Part shown: positions 48,798-60,936 of the stretch, piece after piece | Layout: each line of letters opens with the position of its first letter | Numbering within the stretch: position 1 is the first letter of the stretch | From: Edolisoma coerulescens | Lineage: Eukaryota; Chordata; Aves; Passeriformes; Campephagidae | Length of the DNA stretch: 64,000 bases | Assembly (NCBI GenBank): GCA_013397115.1 | Contig: VWZW01001322.1 | Span: 620,001-684,000, forward strand | Direction: 5' to 3' | The notes under the pieces: generated by a model | The model's input: only the letters and a program-made list of their open reading frames with translations | Databases searched by the model: none | Told to the model about the DNA's origin: nothing | Program-made: the position numbers and the translations under genes

Positions 48798-51700
48798 CTG
48801 TGAAGAAACACAAAAGATCTGTCAGAGAAGCTGGCATAGGAACTTCTGATGACCCTAACTCTACAATTGGGCACTTGTCAAAGAGAGTTTACTTTCAGCC
48901 AGTAAAACCTAGTATTGCCTAATTCATGTTTACCACGAGACATTAAATTTTGTCCTAAAAGAGCAGCACGACAGGAGACGTGCAGTAGCATTCAATACCA
49001 GATACACTAAAGAATCACTTGCACTAAAAATAATCTTACTGCTTTTTTGTCTGGAGATGGAGGGTGTTTTTTGCCTTATTTAGGTCCAAAATATCCCCAC
49101 AACAGTAAACAGATTTTCACAGACTGCTAAAAGTAATTTGCTTTTAGCTAGTGGCAGGGCTGTAAAGTTTCATGCCCACAGGAGGATTTGGAAGAAATTT
49201 ATGAGCAAATGGAAGTTGAAAAGCACCTAAATTATGGTTTTTCACTTCTGTAAAATACATAATCTAAATGAACACACATTGCTACCAGAGGAAGCAGCAA
49301 ACAACTTCTCTCTTTCTCTCCGCTCCCTGAAAGCAGAGATTATTTTTAGCCTCCTTAGAAGAAAAACTGGGCATACAAACAGCATATCTGATTGAAAAAT
49401 CATGTGATCTTTCACAAGGTAACTTTCCTATAGCATTTCATCTTGGCCAACTACAGCACACAAACATATAGTACTTTAAACACTTTTACAACCGAAGCTG
49501 AAGCCCGTGATATGTCATGACCTTGAAATGCTAAGAAGCTGGCAAACACAAAAATAAAGGAATGTGTGATGACAAACACCCTGTATAAGTTTATTTCAGA
49601 TTCCATCTGCCCTCTCTACAGAGTAGAATGAATTAGAAAAACAAAAACAGAGGGAAAAGTTTTCTTTCTTCTTTACAAACATGCACACAACTTGAATGAT
49701 TAGATATCAACAAACCATGGCTTAACAAGGAAGACTGAGAGAATTTGGTTAAGATGATGGACAAAGTGCATTTGGTTTAAGACAAGAAGTACCAGGCTGA
49801 AAATGAAGCCTGGGATGTTTCTGTAAGCAATTCGCTACATCAGGGGTTCCTCATCACTGAACAGATAGGAGAGGCTGATTTTTAGCTTAGAGTGAGGGTG
49901 TAGCTCTAGCTGCATTTGATACTACCACCCAAGAAGCCCCCACAAACTACAGGTTTTGAAGCATCAATCTAGAATTAGAGGATAGAGACTACTAAGAAAT
50001 GAAAAAAAGTAAAGTATTTCTGAACAGAACCAAAAAGTGACATTTTGCACACAGAGATCTTAAAAGAAATGCTATGACTAGCTGTCACTTCTGAGCAGGA
50101 AGAGGATGGATTAAAAGTGATCATCTAAATGTCCCTGCTAACAGACATAACTGATTGCTTTCTACTCAGTCCCCTTTTCTCCAATATGGACAGAACCCAA
50201 GATATCTTCATTATGCAGAAAGTATGGCTCCCCACAACTCCAAAAAAAAAGAAGAAATTTTTGAAAACAGAAGGAAAAAACACCCGTTTCACTAACAGCT
50301 GAAATTGTGGGGAAGGCCTTGACTGGAGCAAGCAATATTGTTGAGGTGTTCCCCTTGCACCTTCAATTCCTCTCTCAAAGGGAATAGCACAGTGAGAAGA
50401 CATGAAGAGACTTCCTATAGGGAATCCAGACACAAACGAGGCTGCTCATGGTCATGTTCTTTCTTTCATGGCCTTCTACCCCATGGAAATCTTGGGTTGC
50501 ACTTGCCTTCTGGGCATACTGCAGGTTTCCAACACAAGATATGGTGGTGCTCACCATCGCTTCCATCTGAAAAGACTTGAGATCAAAATCAAGAGATTTT
50601 TCTCTCTTACACAGGAGTCTGAACTAGGCTTGCTTGGATCAGGAAAAAAACTGCTTTTATAGATACAACACAGGTACTTTCTGCCAAAACGGGAAAGATG
50701 AAACAGGTACACATCCACAGTCTGTCAACACTGCATCATTCTTGGTCACAGAAACAGAAGAAATTTGGATTTCGTAGGTTGAGAAGAACATAAGATATCA
50801 ACAGATGCCACCATTTTATGTGTCATTATGCAGGATCGAGGTTCTTGGTCCTGTACTCTCTCCACTCCCAGCTTTACAAGCAGAAAAGTATAATGGGGTG
50901 TTTGTGGCAACCCCACAAGCAGCAGAGCGTATGGCAGCATCTTACAGGTGGTGCAAGATGTCATTAAACCACGCCTATTGTAAAATGATGGTCAACCTCA
51001 CAAACATACTTATTTCACTGCCAGGAACTCGTCACAGTGAAGGCTGCACGTTTTTCACACAACTGAGACAAAAACGATATTAACGTGTTGCATGAGGGCC
51101 ACACAATTTTCCTGATGCATGGTAAGCATGCTCAGGAGAGCTGCCTGCTATCCTGAGGTGAAGGACTCACTCATGTAATGCAAGGCAAAAACATCTCTAT
51201 GATCATAGCTGTCTGGGATAATTACCATGACCTTCAGGAAAAAAATCATGGTAGGTAAAGTCAACATTGTTTACCACATATAGATAAAATACATGTCAGA
51301 TTTCCTTTAGTCATAGTCTCAGAGAAAAACAGAAAGTCAAGAAAACTTATCCATGGTAGCAGCATGGCTATCTGGAGAACTCAGGAGCAGTTAAACGAGC
51401 ACTCTTTGAATTGTGTGGCCGCTGTGCCAGATATCTTCCCTGGAGAAAATAACCTTTGCTGTGCTGTGCTTTGCGATGCTGGTATCTCCCTGTCTTGGAG
51501 AACAACCTTGCAGAAATTCTCAAAGGACTAGCAGGGTTTAAGGAGGCTCTTTTGAGACAACCCCTGTTGGTCAAGTAATGCTGTCTTCAAGAAAGTGGAT
51601 GCCATAGGACTTTTTTCCATCAACAGGTTAGGAAGACCACCAGAGCTACGGGAAGGAGAAGCAAAATAACCATTTTCCTCAGAAAGTAAATGGAATGCCA

Positions 51701-52385
51701 GGCATGGTAAACTGTGAGCTTGGGGGCAGCTGACGTAGACATAGATCAGGAGAGAAGAAATCTGAAGAAAACACTGCACAAAGAAGAGTAATAAAGGATT
51801 GAGAAACGTGTCAGAGCAGAAGCACTTTTTTTTCCTGTCTGAGACATTTCTGATCAGTCACGAGGTAGATCAGAAGCTGGAGGCAGAGGAATCATCGCTG
51901 TTTGCTGGCTTAAGCCTGGGAGGACAGTCTCAAAAGACCAAATCCTTTAGGCTAACTGCCTCAGTAAATTAAAAGCTTGGGACCAAACCTTACATGACTC
52001 CATACTGATGGATGGCACAGAATTAAAAAGACATTTCTGCTTATTTCTTACTTTTTCACAGTATAACTGACTCACACAACAGACTCAGGTCACTTAGGTA
52101 GCATCTAGAAAGGGAGCTCAGATAAGCTTGACCACAGAATTAACGGGGATGTAAAGAAGAACTCATCCAGAACTTTGCGCTGCTGACAAAGGCCATTGCA
52201 AGCAAAGCACAGAGTGAGGTTTCTTCCTATTGGACAGGGAAGAAGATTTCTTCTACCCAACTGTGTTCTGCCCCTGTATTTCAAATTCATTCCCTCCTCC
52301 AACATTTATTGTCCTATTATTTTGGGAGTGAGGATGGGAGGGGGTGAGGAAGGGAAGCAAAAATAATGCCTTCATTGATATTTAC
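48798..52385 (-). other. KIT intron 2
   Basis: 3,588 bp, GT-AG, no named repeat or coding segment seen. Confidence 0.88.
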
Positions 52386-52625
52386 CTTTAACAAAAACAT
52401 AGTAAGAGGAGACAATACTCCCTTTGCTTCTGCACGTGTATCTGCCTATGTCTCTGACTGTTGCATTTTTGGTGTACCACTCTTTCTCACTGGAACTCCT
52501 TGCTTTTGCCGATGGGTCCCAGTTCTGGAAATTCCAAGTCACAGGTCCCTCCTCGCCGCATGTCAGCCTTAATTCCTCCCCTTTATTCACAACCCGTAAA
52601 GACTCTGCATGGGACAGTGAACCTC
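52386..52625 (-). CDS. KIT: KIT exon 2: Ig-like domain 1
   Basis: 240 bp, phase 1 to phase 1. The acceptor is a long T tract ending CCAG; the donor is AAAG|GTAAA. It encodes the mature N-terminus and Ig domain 1, part of the SCF-binding face. Two Ig cysteines are visible (LRLTCGEE and DIGRYTCRS), the second in the classic D-x-G-x-Y-x-C motif, plus a WNFQNW core and an NAT sequon. The human exon is 270 bp, so this Ig1 is ten residues shorter. Its first codon is completed by one base from the missing exon 1. Confidence 0.97.
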
Positions 52626-53606
52626 CTGGAAAAAAAAAAAAGCACAAAGTAGATTGTCTGTCAATAGAACACTCTTTTTTTTTGCAGCAAAATTATTATT
52701 TATAGCTGTATACGTGCAACTAATATTTTGGGAATTATTTCTTGAAAATACTAAGGTGCAATGGCACTGTGTTATTCCACAGACATCTTTTGGCTTGTAA
52801 GACCTTTGGCACCCAGAGAAAATAACCAGTGCAGGTGGAAACTGGCTTCTAAAAAGCCTTTGGAAACTAAAGTTTCAGATGCACCACTTTCTGCAATGTT
52901 TTGGCTTTTGAATGGGAACAGACCCAAGCTATTTAAAAATTAAATTCAAGAACATATGAGTCTGATCCTACATGGCAGCACTTTTAATCATTCTTTGTCA
53001 TTTAGTCAGTATGTTGCCAAGAACTAAAGTTTCCTTGCTCAAGAGTTATCTTTTTATAACTGCTCTCTCATGTATTCAGATGCTCCACTCATACTCTTGA
53101 ATTAGAAGTGTCCAGTTTAATGAAGGCACCAGTACATTCCTTATTTCTTTACCTGAAGCGCCAATTCAACATTTCTTACATCAAAAAAAAAAAAAATTAA
53201 TGCAAAATATTCTTCAGGTTTCCATCCCAACACTACCAAATTAATTTCACTGAGGCACCAATCTCCCAGTCACCAAAGCTGCTCTAATTGACCATTTAGC
53301 TTCTTTTTCACTGAACACACCATAACACAACGTTTTAAAAGTTCTCACAAAATAAAGCTCTGTAAAATTAGCAGCTCCAGTTCACAGTTCCCAACTACTT
53401 CCCAACTGTCTACACAAAGAAAGGAGCACATTCAGGCTCCTCTGGCTCTACTGTTACGGTAAGCCTTGCTGAGTTAGCATGCTCATGATTTGAAAGTCTT
53501 AGTGAGCCTACAAAAATGGAGTTCATAGTCAAAAATCCAGAGAAATTCTCACTGTTATGGACCTACTTGAATATCAGAAGAACATATGCAAATATTGGGG
53601 TGAACT

Positions 53607-54045
53607 TGCAGTAACAAACCCTTCCCCTTTCAGAGCATCTCTTCAGTCCTACGAGTAATCCTTACTTTACAATAACTGTGCTGTTTGCTCATGTCACAGA
53701 GTTGTACAAGACTGTACAACATCCGTGTGTAGCAGCAGAGTGATGCTGGTAAAAATACTACTTGCATGCAAAACCACACTCTGCAGCTCCATTCAGAGGC
53801 TGAATTTCCCTACCCACACAGATAACAATAGACGTTCAAGAAAAACAATTGGATAATTAGCTGGGGTGAGGTTATACACTCCAGACTTAATTCACTCATC
53901 TCACAGCTTTAGTCGTTCTTAAGGAATACACTGGATTAAGATCAGGTCAGGTAACTGCTCCTCTTCCTGACAAATCCACCACAGAGTAGGAAGCGAAGGA
54001 TGGTCAGACCACCTGCAGAGCCTAATTACTTTGTCTGTAGTCTGG
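53607..54045 (+). repeat. Direct repeat R1
   Basis: Pairs with R2 at 55461-55904. A 217-bp core (53763-53979) is identical to 55622-55838 at a constant offset of 1,859 bp, while the flanks are clearly diverged. It may be duplicated single-copy DNA or an unnamed element. Confidence 0.85.
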
Positions 54046-54844
54046 AAGGAGCCCTCCTTGGAATTAGAATTTAGCAGTGTCAAACTCAACTGGCACTCAT
54101 TCTTCCAGTGTCACCAAGTAATTTTCCTCATGAGGTCCACTAATCCTGCATATATGCTTCCATGACTGAACGCAGAAACAACCACCCTAGAAATAAAAAT
54201 CGCCAGAAAAATGCAGAAAAAACCAACTATTAATTTCAAATCTGCTACCTCAAAGTGCAGGTATGTGTCTAAGCTGTGGTACAGTAGCTCAAACAAGAAG
54301 AGTGAAAGTCCAAGATCTCAGAAGTACAAGTTCCAGTCAGCAGTGACATGGCAGGCAGGAAAGCTGGAAAAATCCTTTGCCCTGGGCAAAGAGGTGCCTG
54401 ACTGCAGGGCTGAGGCAAGAAGACCTCTGATTTTCAAACCCCTCAGATCAGAGCCAGGAACTTTTGGCATGTGAGAAGAGAGAAGACCTCTGAGAAGGGC
54501 GCCTGAACAATCATGCAGGTCCTTCATGGGGATGTCTTTGGAAGACTTCTCTGCTGCTTCCCACAGACCACAGGGCACTTCAAGTGACAAATTACATGAG
54601 CTGCAAAAAACAGCAAAAGCGTGGTGTGGTATAGCTATTCTGGCACCAGCTTAACACACAAGTCAGGGAAGATTGAGAAAGCAGAAGATGTGGACAACCT
54701 TTACTGGCATCACTCCATGCCTGCAGCCAGCAAGGTCTCAGCACAGGCCCTGCCAGGGAGGTGCACGTGTAGCTGGACTGGGATGGCCCCCACTGCCCAC
54801 TGTCTCAAGGAGCACAGTCCTGGGCATGTCACACACCCCCTGCC
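54046..54844. other. Spacer between R1 and repeat copy B
   Basis: About 800 bp with weak similarity at its right end (from about 54783) to the left flank of copy A. Its left end (to about 54230) still resembles the DNA after R2 faintly. No gene seen. Confidence 0.5.
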
Positions 54845-55337
54845 ATGGAGCAAACACCAGCGTGTGCCCTCATCACGCCACAGGGCAGCTCTCCTTCACC
54901 AGCACGAGGGGACAGGCTGCTGTGGCCTGGCCTCAGCTCCCAACCCCTGGCACGATGCAGGCAGCAGGGACGAGCACGCCAGCCTGCCAGCCCAAGCCAT
55001 GCTCCCTCTCCTTCGGCACCAGCCTCAGCTGCAACAAGAGGTGGCTTCATTCCAAGTGTCCAGGGCTACACGGAGAACAAACTCATTTACTTGCCCCTGA
55101 GGAAATGCCAAGCCAGCCTGGCTTGCTGAACTGCTCCGCTTCCCTCCTGGCTATTTATACAGCCCAATAATGACACACGGGCTAAGTGCAGGCTCCAAAC
55201 TGCCCAGACAAAACCGGCCTGTAAAGCCCTGCAGACAGACATGGGGCTTCTCCTCCTTCCCAAACCCACCTAGGCACCCAGCCCTAGGGCACAAGGGTGT
55301 GTGAAGGTCAAGTGTAGGGTATCACCAACAGGTTTGC
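54845..55337 (-). repeat. Dispersed direct repeat, copy B (intron 1), with TATA element
   Basis: 493 bp partner of copy A in intron 3, same orientation, 7.37 kb apart. TATAAATAG on the minus strand at 55151-55159. It lies between R1 and R2, so the pair R1/R2 is split by it. A 165-codon + strand ORF crosses it, but its sequence looks like chance translation of GC-rich DNA. Confidence 0.85.
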
Positions 55338-55460
55338 AGAGGAAAAGGGACCCGTTTGAGGTAGCAGTGTAAAGATTAATGTCATAATTGACCTATTACG
55401 GGAGGATGGATCTGTCAAACCATACACATCACTGTGTTGTGTGTAAATTCTGACAGGTTC

Positions 55461-55904
55461 TGCAGTAACAAACGCTTCCCCTCATGAAGGCCAGCTCAAT
55501 AGTCCTACAAATACTCACCACCATGTTCCTCTGATGCACAGCACAGCATTGCACAGCTGGACTGGACATATAATGGCCATGCCTGAGCCAAGGGGAACAT
55601 TTTTCAAAACCCAACACCACCTGCATGCAAAACCACACTCTGCAGCTCCATTCAGAGGCTGAATTTCCCTACCCACACAGATAACAATAGACGTTCAAGA
55701 AAAACAATTGGATAATTAGCTGGGGTGAGGTTATACACTCCAGACTTAATTCACTCATCTCACAGCTTTAGTCGTTCTTAAGGAATACACTGGATTAAGA
55801 TCAGGTCAGGTAACTGCTCCTCTTCCTGACAAATCCACTACAGAGCAGGAAGCAAAGGATGGTCAGACCACCTGTAGAGACTAATTACTTTGTTTGTGGT
55901 CTGG
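55461..55904 (+). repeat. Direct repeat R2
   Basis: Partner of R1. Identical over 55622-55838; seven substitutions in the next 66 bp; much weaker similarity further left, where only short blocks such as tgcagtaacaaac and agtcctac align. Confidence 0.85.
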
Positions 55905-58149
55905 GTTTTGGAGGAAGCCCTTGTTCTCTCCCCATCTCTCTTGGATGAAGATACACCAGTGCTAAACCCAACAGACAAGTCCACCAGTGCCCGTTTTTCC
56001 AGCACCACCAGAAATTTTCCATGAGTTCCAATAATCCCCTACATAAGCTCACATGGCTCAATATATAAAAAGGTATCCCACAAAAAATAATTGCCAGAAA
56101 GATTAGAAAAACATAATTTAGTATTTTTATGGAATGTTTATGACTCTTACCTACTCCTTCCCCTAGCTCTCATCCTATCCATTCAGGTTAGGAGTTCAAA
56201 TTTTTGCAACACTTACCATCAGAACTATCTGGCAAGTTACTGGAAAGTTTTTAAAGGTAGTAAACAACACAGCAGAGCATGACCTGTCCAGATGCACAAG
56301 AAATATGTTATGTACCACAACTGGAAAAAAAAAGAAAAAAAAAGAAGAGGAAACAAGCACACTGTGGTGAAGTATCACTCATATTTTGAGATGGTTTTGC
56401 TTTGGTTCCTTTTACGCAGTCTCTGAATTCTAAGCAAAACAATTTACAAATTGAATAATACCTTGTGCAAAAGATTCCCAGTGCGAAGAGTTTTCTTCTC
56501 TTGCCTTTTGAAAATAATGTCTCTTCAAGAAAACTATGACAGTGTAAGGACAACCGGTTGTAAACACAATGACTATTAGATTTGCTTCATATTATGCACC
56601 AAAATATCATCTGTCTTTAAAACAAGAATTAAAATGGTGTTTAGAAAGATGAGAATGACTTTCTATCTTCTTTTTGGAGGAATAATTAAGTGACAGAAAT
56701 CTGAGAGTTTAACTAACAACTTGTAATCTGGCGTACTAATCCCCACAGCATGTGTCCATCTGCTCTCTCGTCATCTTTTCCCAGACTCATGTCTGAGAGT
56801 GCTCCATCTGTATGGCACCCGAGTGATAGGGCTCTTTCCAGGCCCCCTGTTACTCTCAGGGACTCCAGCAGCATCAACCACGTAATCACAGCCATGACAC
56901 CAAGACTCATAACTCAGGAATCAGTTGTGTTGGCAGTATATATGCCAGAGATAGTAAGGGATCTCTAAGTGCCAAACCCCATGGGATACAGTGTCTGCTG
57001 TCTCCTCCCAGAGCTCTGTGTTCAGCCCAGGCGGGATTACGGCTTTACCAGTCACCAGCAGGACCATAAACTTTCTGAGCAATGGGATGGAGGAACCCAC
57101 TGCTATGTCCCCACTGAAGTTTTCCAGGCATGGGTACGCATCCTTACTCTGTTATCTGCCCCACACCTGGGCAAGCCTCCACCCTCTCTCCACCTCTTTA
57201 CACCTTTGAAAAGGAGGTGGACTACTACTTCAATATTCAGCTGAGTGTCCCCATCTCAGTGAGGCCCACCTGACCACGGGAACAACTCAGGACAAGGAGA
57301 AGAGAGGAAACCTGTCTTCTGCCCACGTGGGTCCTGTGGTCTCAAGTGGGGCAATGATCCCACTGTCGATCACAGATTGTGGATCCCACCATGACACATT
57401 CAACATTCCCCATACACTGCATAGCCAGAGTACAACACTGGGATTCTGGATGACCCTCTAGAGTTGTCCTCAAAGGCAACTAGAGGGTGTAGTTATTATA
57501 TGCTAACAAAAACACACTGATTATGGCAAATATTTAATAAGTCACAATTTAGAAAAACTAAAATAAACTGCTAAGCTCAGAGTTGGACAGCCCAAGTTCC
57601 ATTTTGGATGTACTAAATTTGAGTCCTACAGCTGAAGAGCTTCACTTCCAAAACCCTAACTTCTCCTTGTAATATAACAAACTTGAGATAAAAACTACAA
57701 TGCTGGGATCATTTGTGAACAAGGCTGTGTAACTGAAAAAGGAATATATGAATACATTAAAATGAAGGAAGAGGGAGGAAAGAGGAGGAGCACAGCAGTT
57801 GTGAATTCTGCATGCAGAAGGAACATCTGGAAAACCAGGCTGGAGGAATTAGAAATTCAAACAGCTCTAGATAATGCTGATAGGAAATGCAGGTCAAATT
57901 GCAGGGATATGATTAAGGACAGCAGAATGTTCCTGTAACAATTAAGGGATGTGCAAACAACAAAAGCTCTGGCTAAGGAGTGAACCATCCTGGGAAAAAA
58001 AATACAGTTTATGCTGGAGCTTTTCAGCCTCAGCACAACACTGCTGTAGCATGGAAAAGCACATCAGGTGCAAGTCCACATCAAGCTCGCAAGCAACTGG
58101 AAACCATCTCCAGCTGCCAAGCAAATAAAAGATGTGGGACTGCTATGGA

Positions 58150-58275
58150 ATAAGATGAAGAGTCAAACACTGTGGATTTTATTCCCAGCTCTGCCACAGA
58201 TTTCCTGCACAACCTTAGGCCAACAGGTTAGTCTCTCTGTGGCCGCTTCCTCTTTCAACTCTTATCTAAACATTA
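58150..58275 (+). mobile_element. MIR-like SINE remnant
   Basis: The + strand reads attcccagctctgccaca, then cacaaccttaggccaaca, then agtctctctgtggccgcttc, following the MIR consensus order (cccagctctgccac, gaccttgggcaagtca, cctctctgtgcctcagttt). Confidence 0.65.
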
Positions 58276-60910
58276 AAAGGAACAAGAAGTTTGTGGCAGC
58301 TCTATAACACAACAGATGGCTTCCAAAGAAAAATAGAAACAAAAAACCCTGTGCCTTATCCCACGCCCTTCCACTTTAAAGTTGTGTCAAACATCTTCCA
58401 GGACAGAGGCACAGTGCAGCTTCACAGTGCAGTCACAACCTGCTCACATCCAGTACCAGCCTCTCTGCCAAGCCCACAGGACTGGCAGCGCCCTGCCAAC
58501 AGGTTCATTGCTGCTCAGCAAGGGCAAATCCCTCATCCTGCCTCCCCAAGGGCTGGGACACATTAAAAGGGCATGGGAGGCTCTCCCGAGCTTCTGCCTT
58601 TTCCCCTTGCAGTTGTCCATAACTTTCACAGTCATCATCATGTTAGCTGTACAAACAGTGCACAAGGAAAACAATGACCTGACCATGACCTGATCCTGCC
58701 CATGATTTCTAAAGCAGTTAACGTTTTCTATCATAAATGCACACAGGAGCTCGACTTCAAGTGACAAAATGTCCACAACTTTTGTGCAAGATTGTGGGGA
58801 TTGGATACAATTGGAGAGACTATTTTTTTCAGTGCCTATGCATTCTGGGCACTGGCTTAATTTCAAGGGCTATCACACAGACTTCAGTCACCGTGGTTTC
58901 TCATCTACAACAACATAAGAGAGCAGAAACAAGAGATATGCTTTATCAGTTAAAGTAGTGGCACTGTTGTAGATGCAATGGTCCAGGGATATCAGCAAGA
59001 CATGGCTTGCAGGGAAGTAATATCCTCTTTCAGCATACCCAGCACTGCTGGAAAAAATGAACTTGTTTTCAGACACACAAGTCCCCTGCAGGTCTGAAAG
59101 AAGAGCAGAAGCAAAACCATCTCTTTTATACAAGTGCAGAGGTCCTAGCCAGAAGCCTGCTCAATCTTCTCTAGAGTATTTACATACAGGTCTAATTGAA
59201 GAATATCACATTTCCAACTCTGTCTCTTACTTGTTAAAGCCGCTATGACAGTTGACATATGCTATGATGGACATGAATGTAGATCCTTTCAATTACATTT
59301 TCTTTGTCCTGCCATTTCATGCCCCAAGGAAAAATATAAAGTGTCGAACTTGCATGTTAATCGCACCGAAACAACTTGAATTTACTCTGATGTATAAATC
59401 TCCCAGATTTTTCAAAGGAGACATGCTATCATATGCTTACTTGTTTTCTTCCACTTCACTAAACAGACACTCTCCCTTATGCTAGATGAAAAGTTTAGCA
59501 ATGGCAAATGTCAGTTTTAAATTATTTGATCTGAAAGCTACATCAGATCCTGTTTCTGCCAGGCTGTGGGGGAAAAGGTGGCTAGCAAAAGAAACCATCC
59601 ACACCAACACCCACACTAGTGTCTTCCTCAAAGACATAGACCAAAAAATACCCAAGACATGATTGTCCCTGCAAGTGTCATGGGCTCTCAGCATATCTGA
59701 ATGACACAAATCCTTGCTGACTGTCTCCTCTGCCCCAACTTCTTTTCAGAGACTGAAAAATTATCTCTCCCTGGACACATATTTACGTCTAGGCTGATTA
59801 CACTTCCCTGCAAAACTAAGCGGTTTGTTTCTAACCCATCTCACAGGGTCAGTGCTATCTGCTGACCAACAGACTCTTCAACGCCGTGTTTTCCAAGCAG
59901 AAACGAAGAGCTTATGAGCTTGTGCTCGCTCTGAAGTTTTCTCAGAAGCTATATATTACTAAGCAGAAAACCAGTGGAGAGGATTAATGAGTGCTTTGAC
60001 TTTTACCCAGCTGCATGAGGGCAACCCCTGTCTTCCCACCCAGCCGTGCTTGCCCCCATCACCCTGAAAGGGAAGGGGGCAAAGGAAGGGCACTGTGGAG
60101 AGCAGGAGGAGGGAGCTCGTCAGCACAGCACTCAAAGGCGCAGCCAAGCTGACTCCATCTGCAAACAGCATCAAGGAGAAATGGAGATCTCCCACACAAA
60201 GAGCAAGTGTGGAAACAGCCAGCTGGTTCCTACCCATGGCAAACCCAAGAGAGGAAGTGGCAGGAGGTTAGAACAAAGGTTGTCTTTATCATCAGTAAAG
60301 CATGGGGAACCACGGAGGCTGGGGCTGTGAGGCCCTTTGCAGTGATGCCCCATGGTAAGCTTTTAGCTCCACAGTCTGCAGTTGAACCTACATGGACCTG
60401 CCTCATGACACACCTCATGCCCTGGCAAGGCACTTCACAGAAAAGTAAGAGGCACTTGGTGCTTACCACTTGCAGAGAAAAGAGCTCAGGAGACTGAGGG
60501 GACATCCAGCTACACCTGGAGAGAGGTTATGCACCCCTCCAAACAAGATGTGGTGAATCAGGAAGAGCCAGTATCAGAGACAGGTGGCAAGATGACAAAT
60601 CCAGCCAGCTCTATAGACCCTGTACATCCCACTCTCCAATAGAGACATTCACAGGATCTTCAGGCAGGATAAGCATGAGCACCTGGGACAATTGCTGGCT
60701 TATGGGTGGAAGCCAGCAGATCCTCCTGCAGGGGGTCTTGCCACACGGATTAGGGATGTAGCTAACAGCACTTTGCTTCAGTACTTCAGAAGCAGGCTTA
60801 GCAGAGCAGATTCCTCACATGACCTCCAAAACCAAGTGAGGACTGCCCTTACTGTTGCAAGTGCAACACTCCCTCAAGGCCAGGGGCTGGGGGAAGCAAC
60901 TGCACCTTCC

Positions 60911-60936
60911 AGAGACAGAGACAGAGACAGAGACAC
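60911..60936 (+). repeat. AGAGAC hexamer microsatellite
   Basis: Four consecutive AGAGAC units and a partial fifth in intron 1. Confidence 0.85.

Noticed and set aside
54673..55170. 165-codon open frame on the + strand crossing repeat copy B
   Set aside because: Composition mirrors GC-rich DNA, the other frames are also open for long stretches, the 10-bp indel between the two copies shifts the frame, and no protein family is recognisable.
53763..55838. R1 and R2 as the two LTRs of one endogenous retrovirus
   Set aside because: The flanks have diverged far more than the core, there are no TG...CA ends or target-site duplications, and no retroviral gene lies between them.
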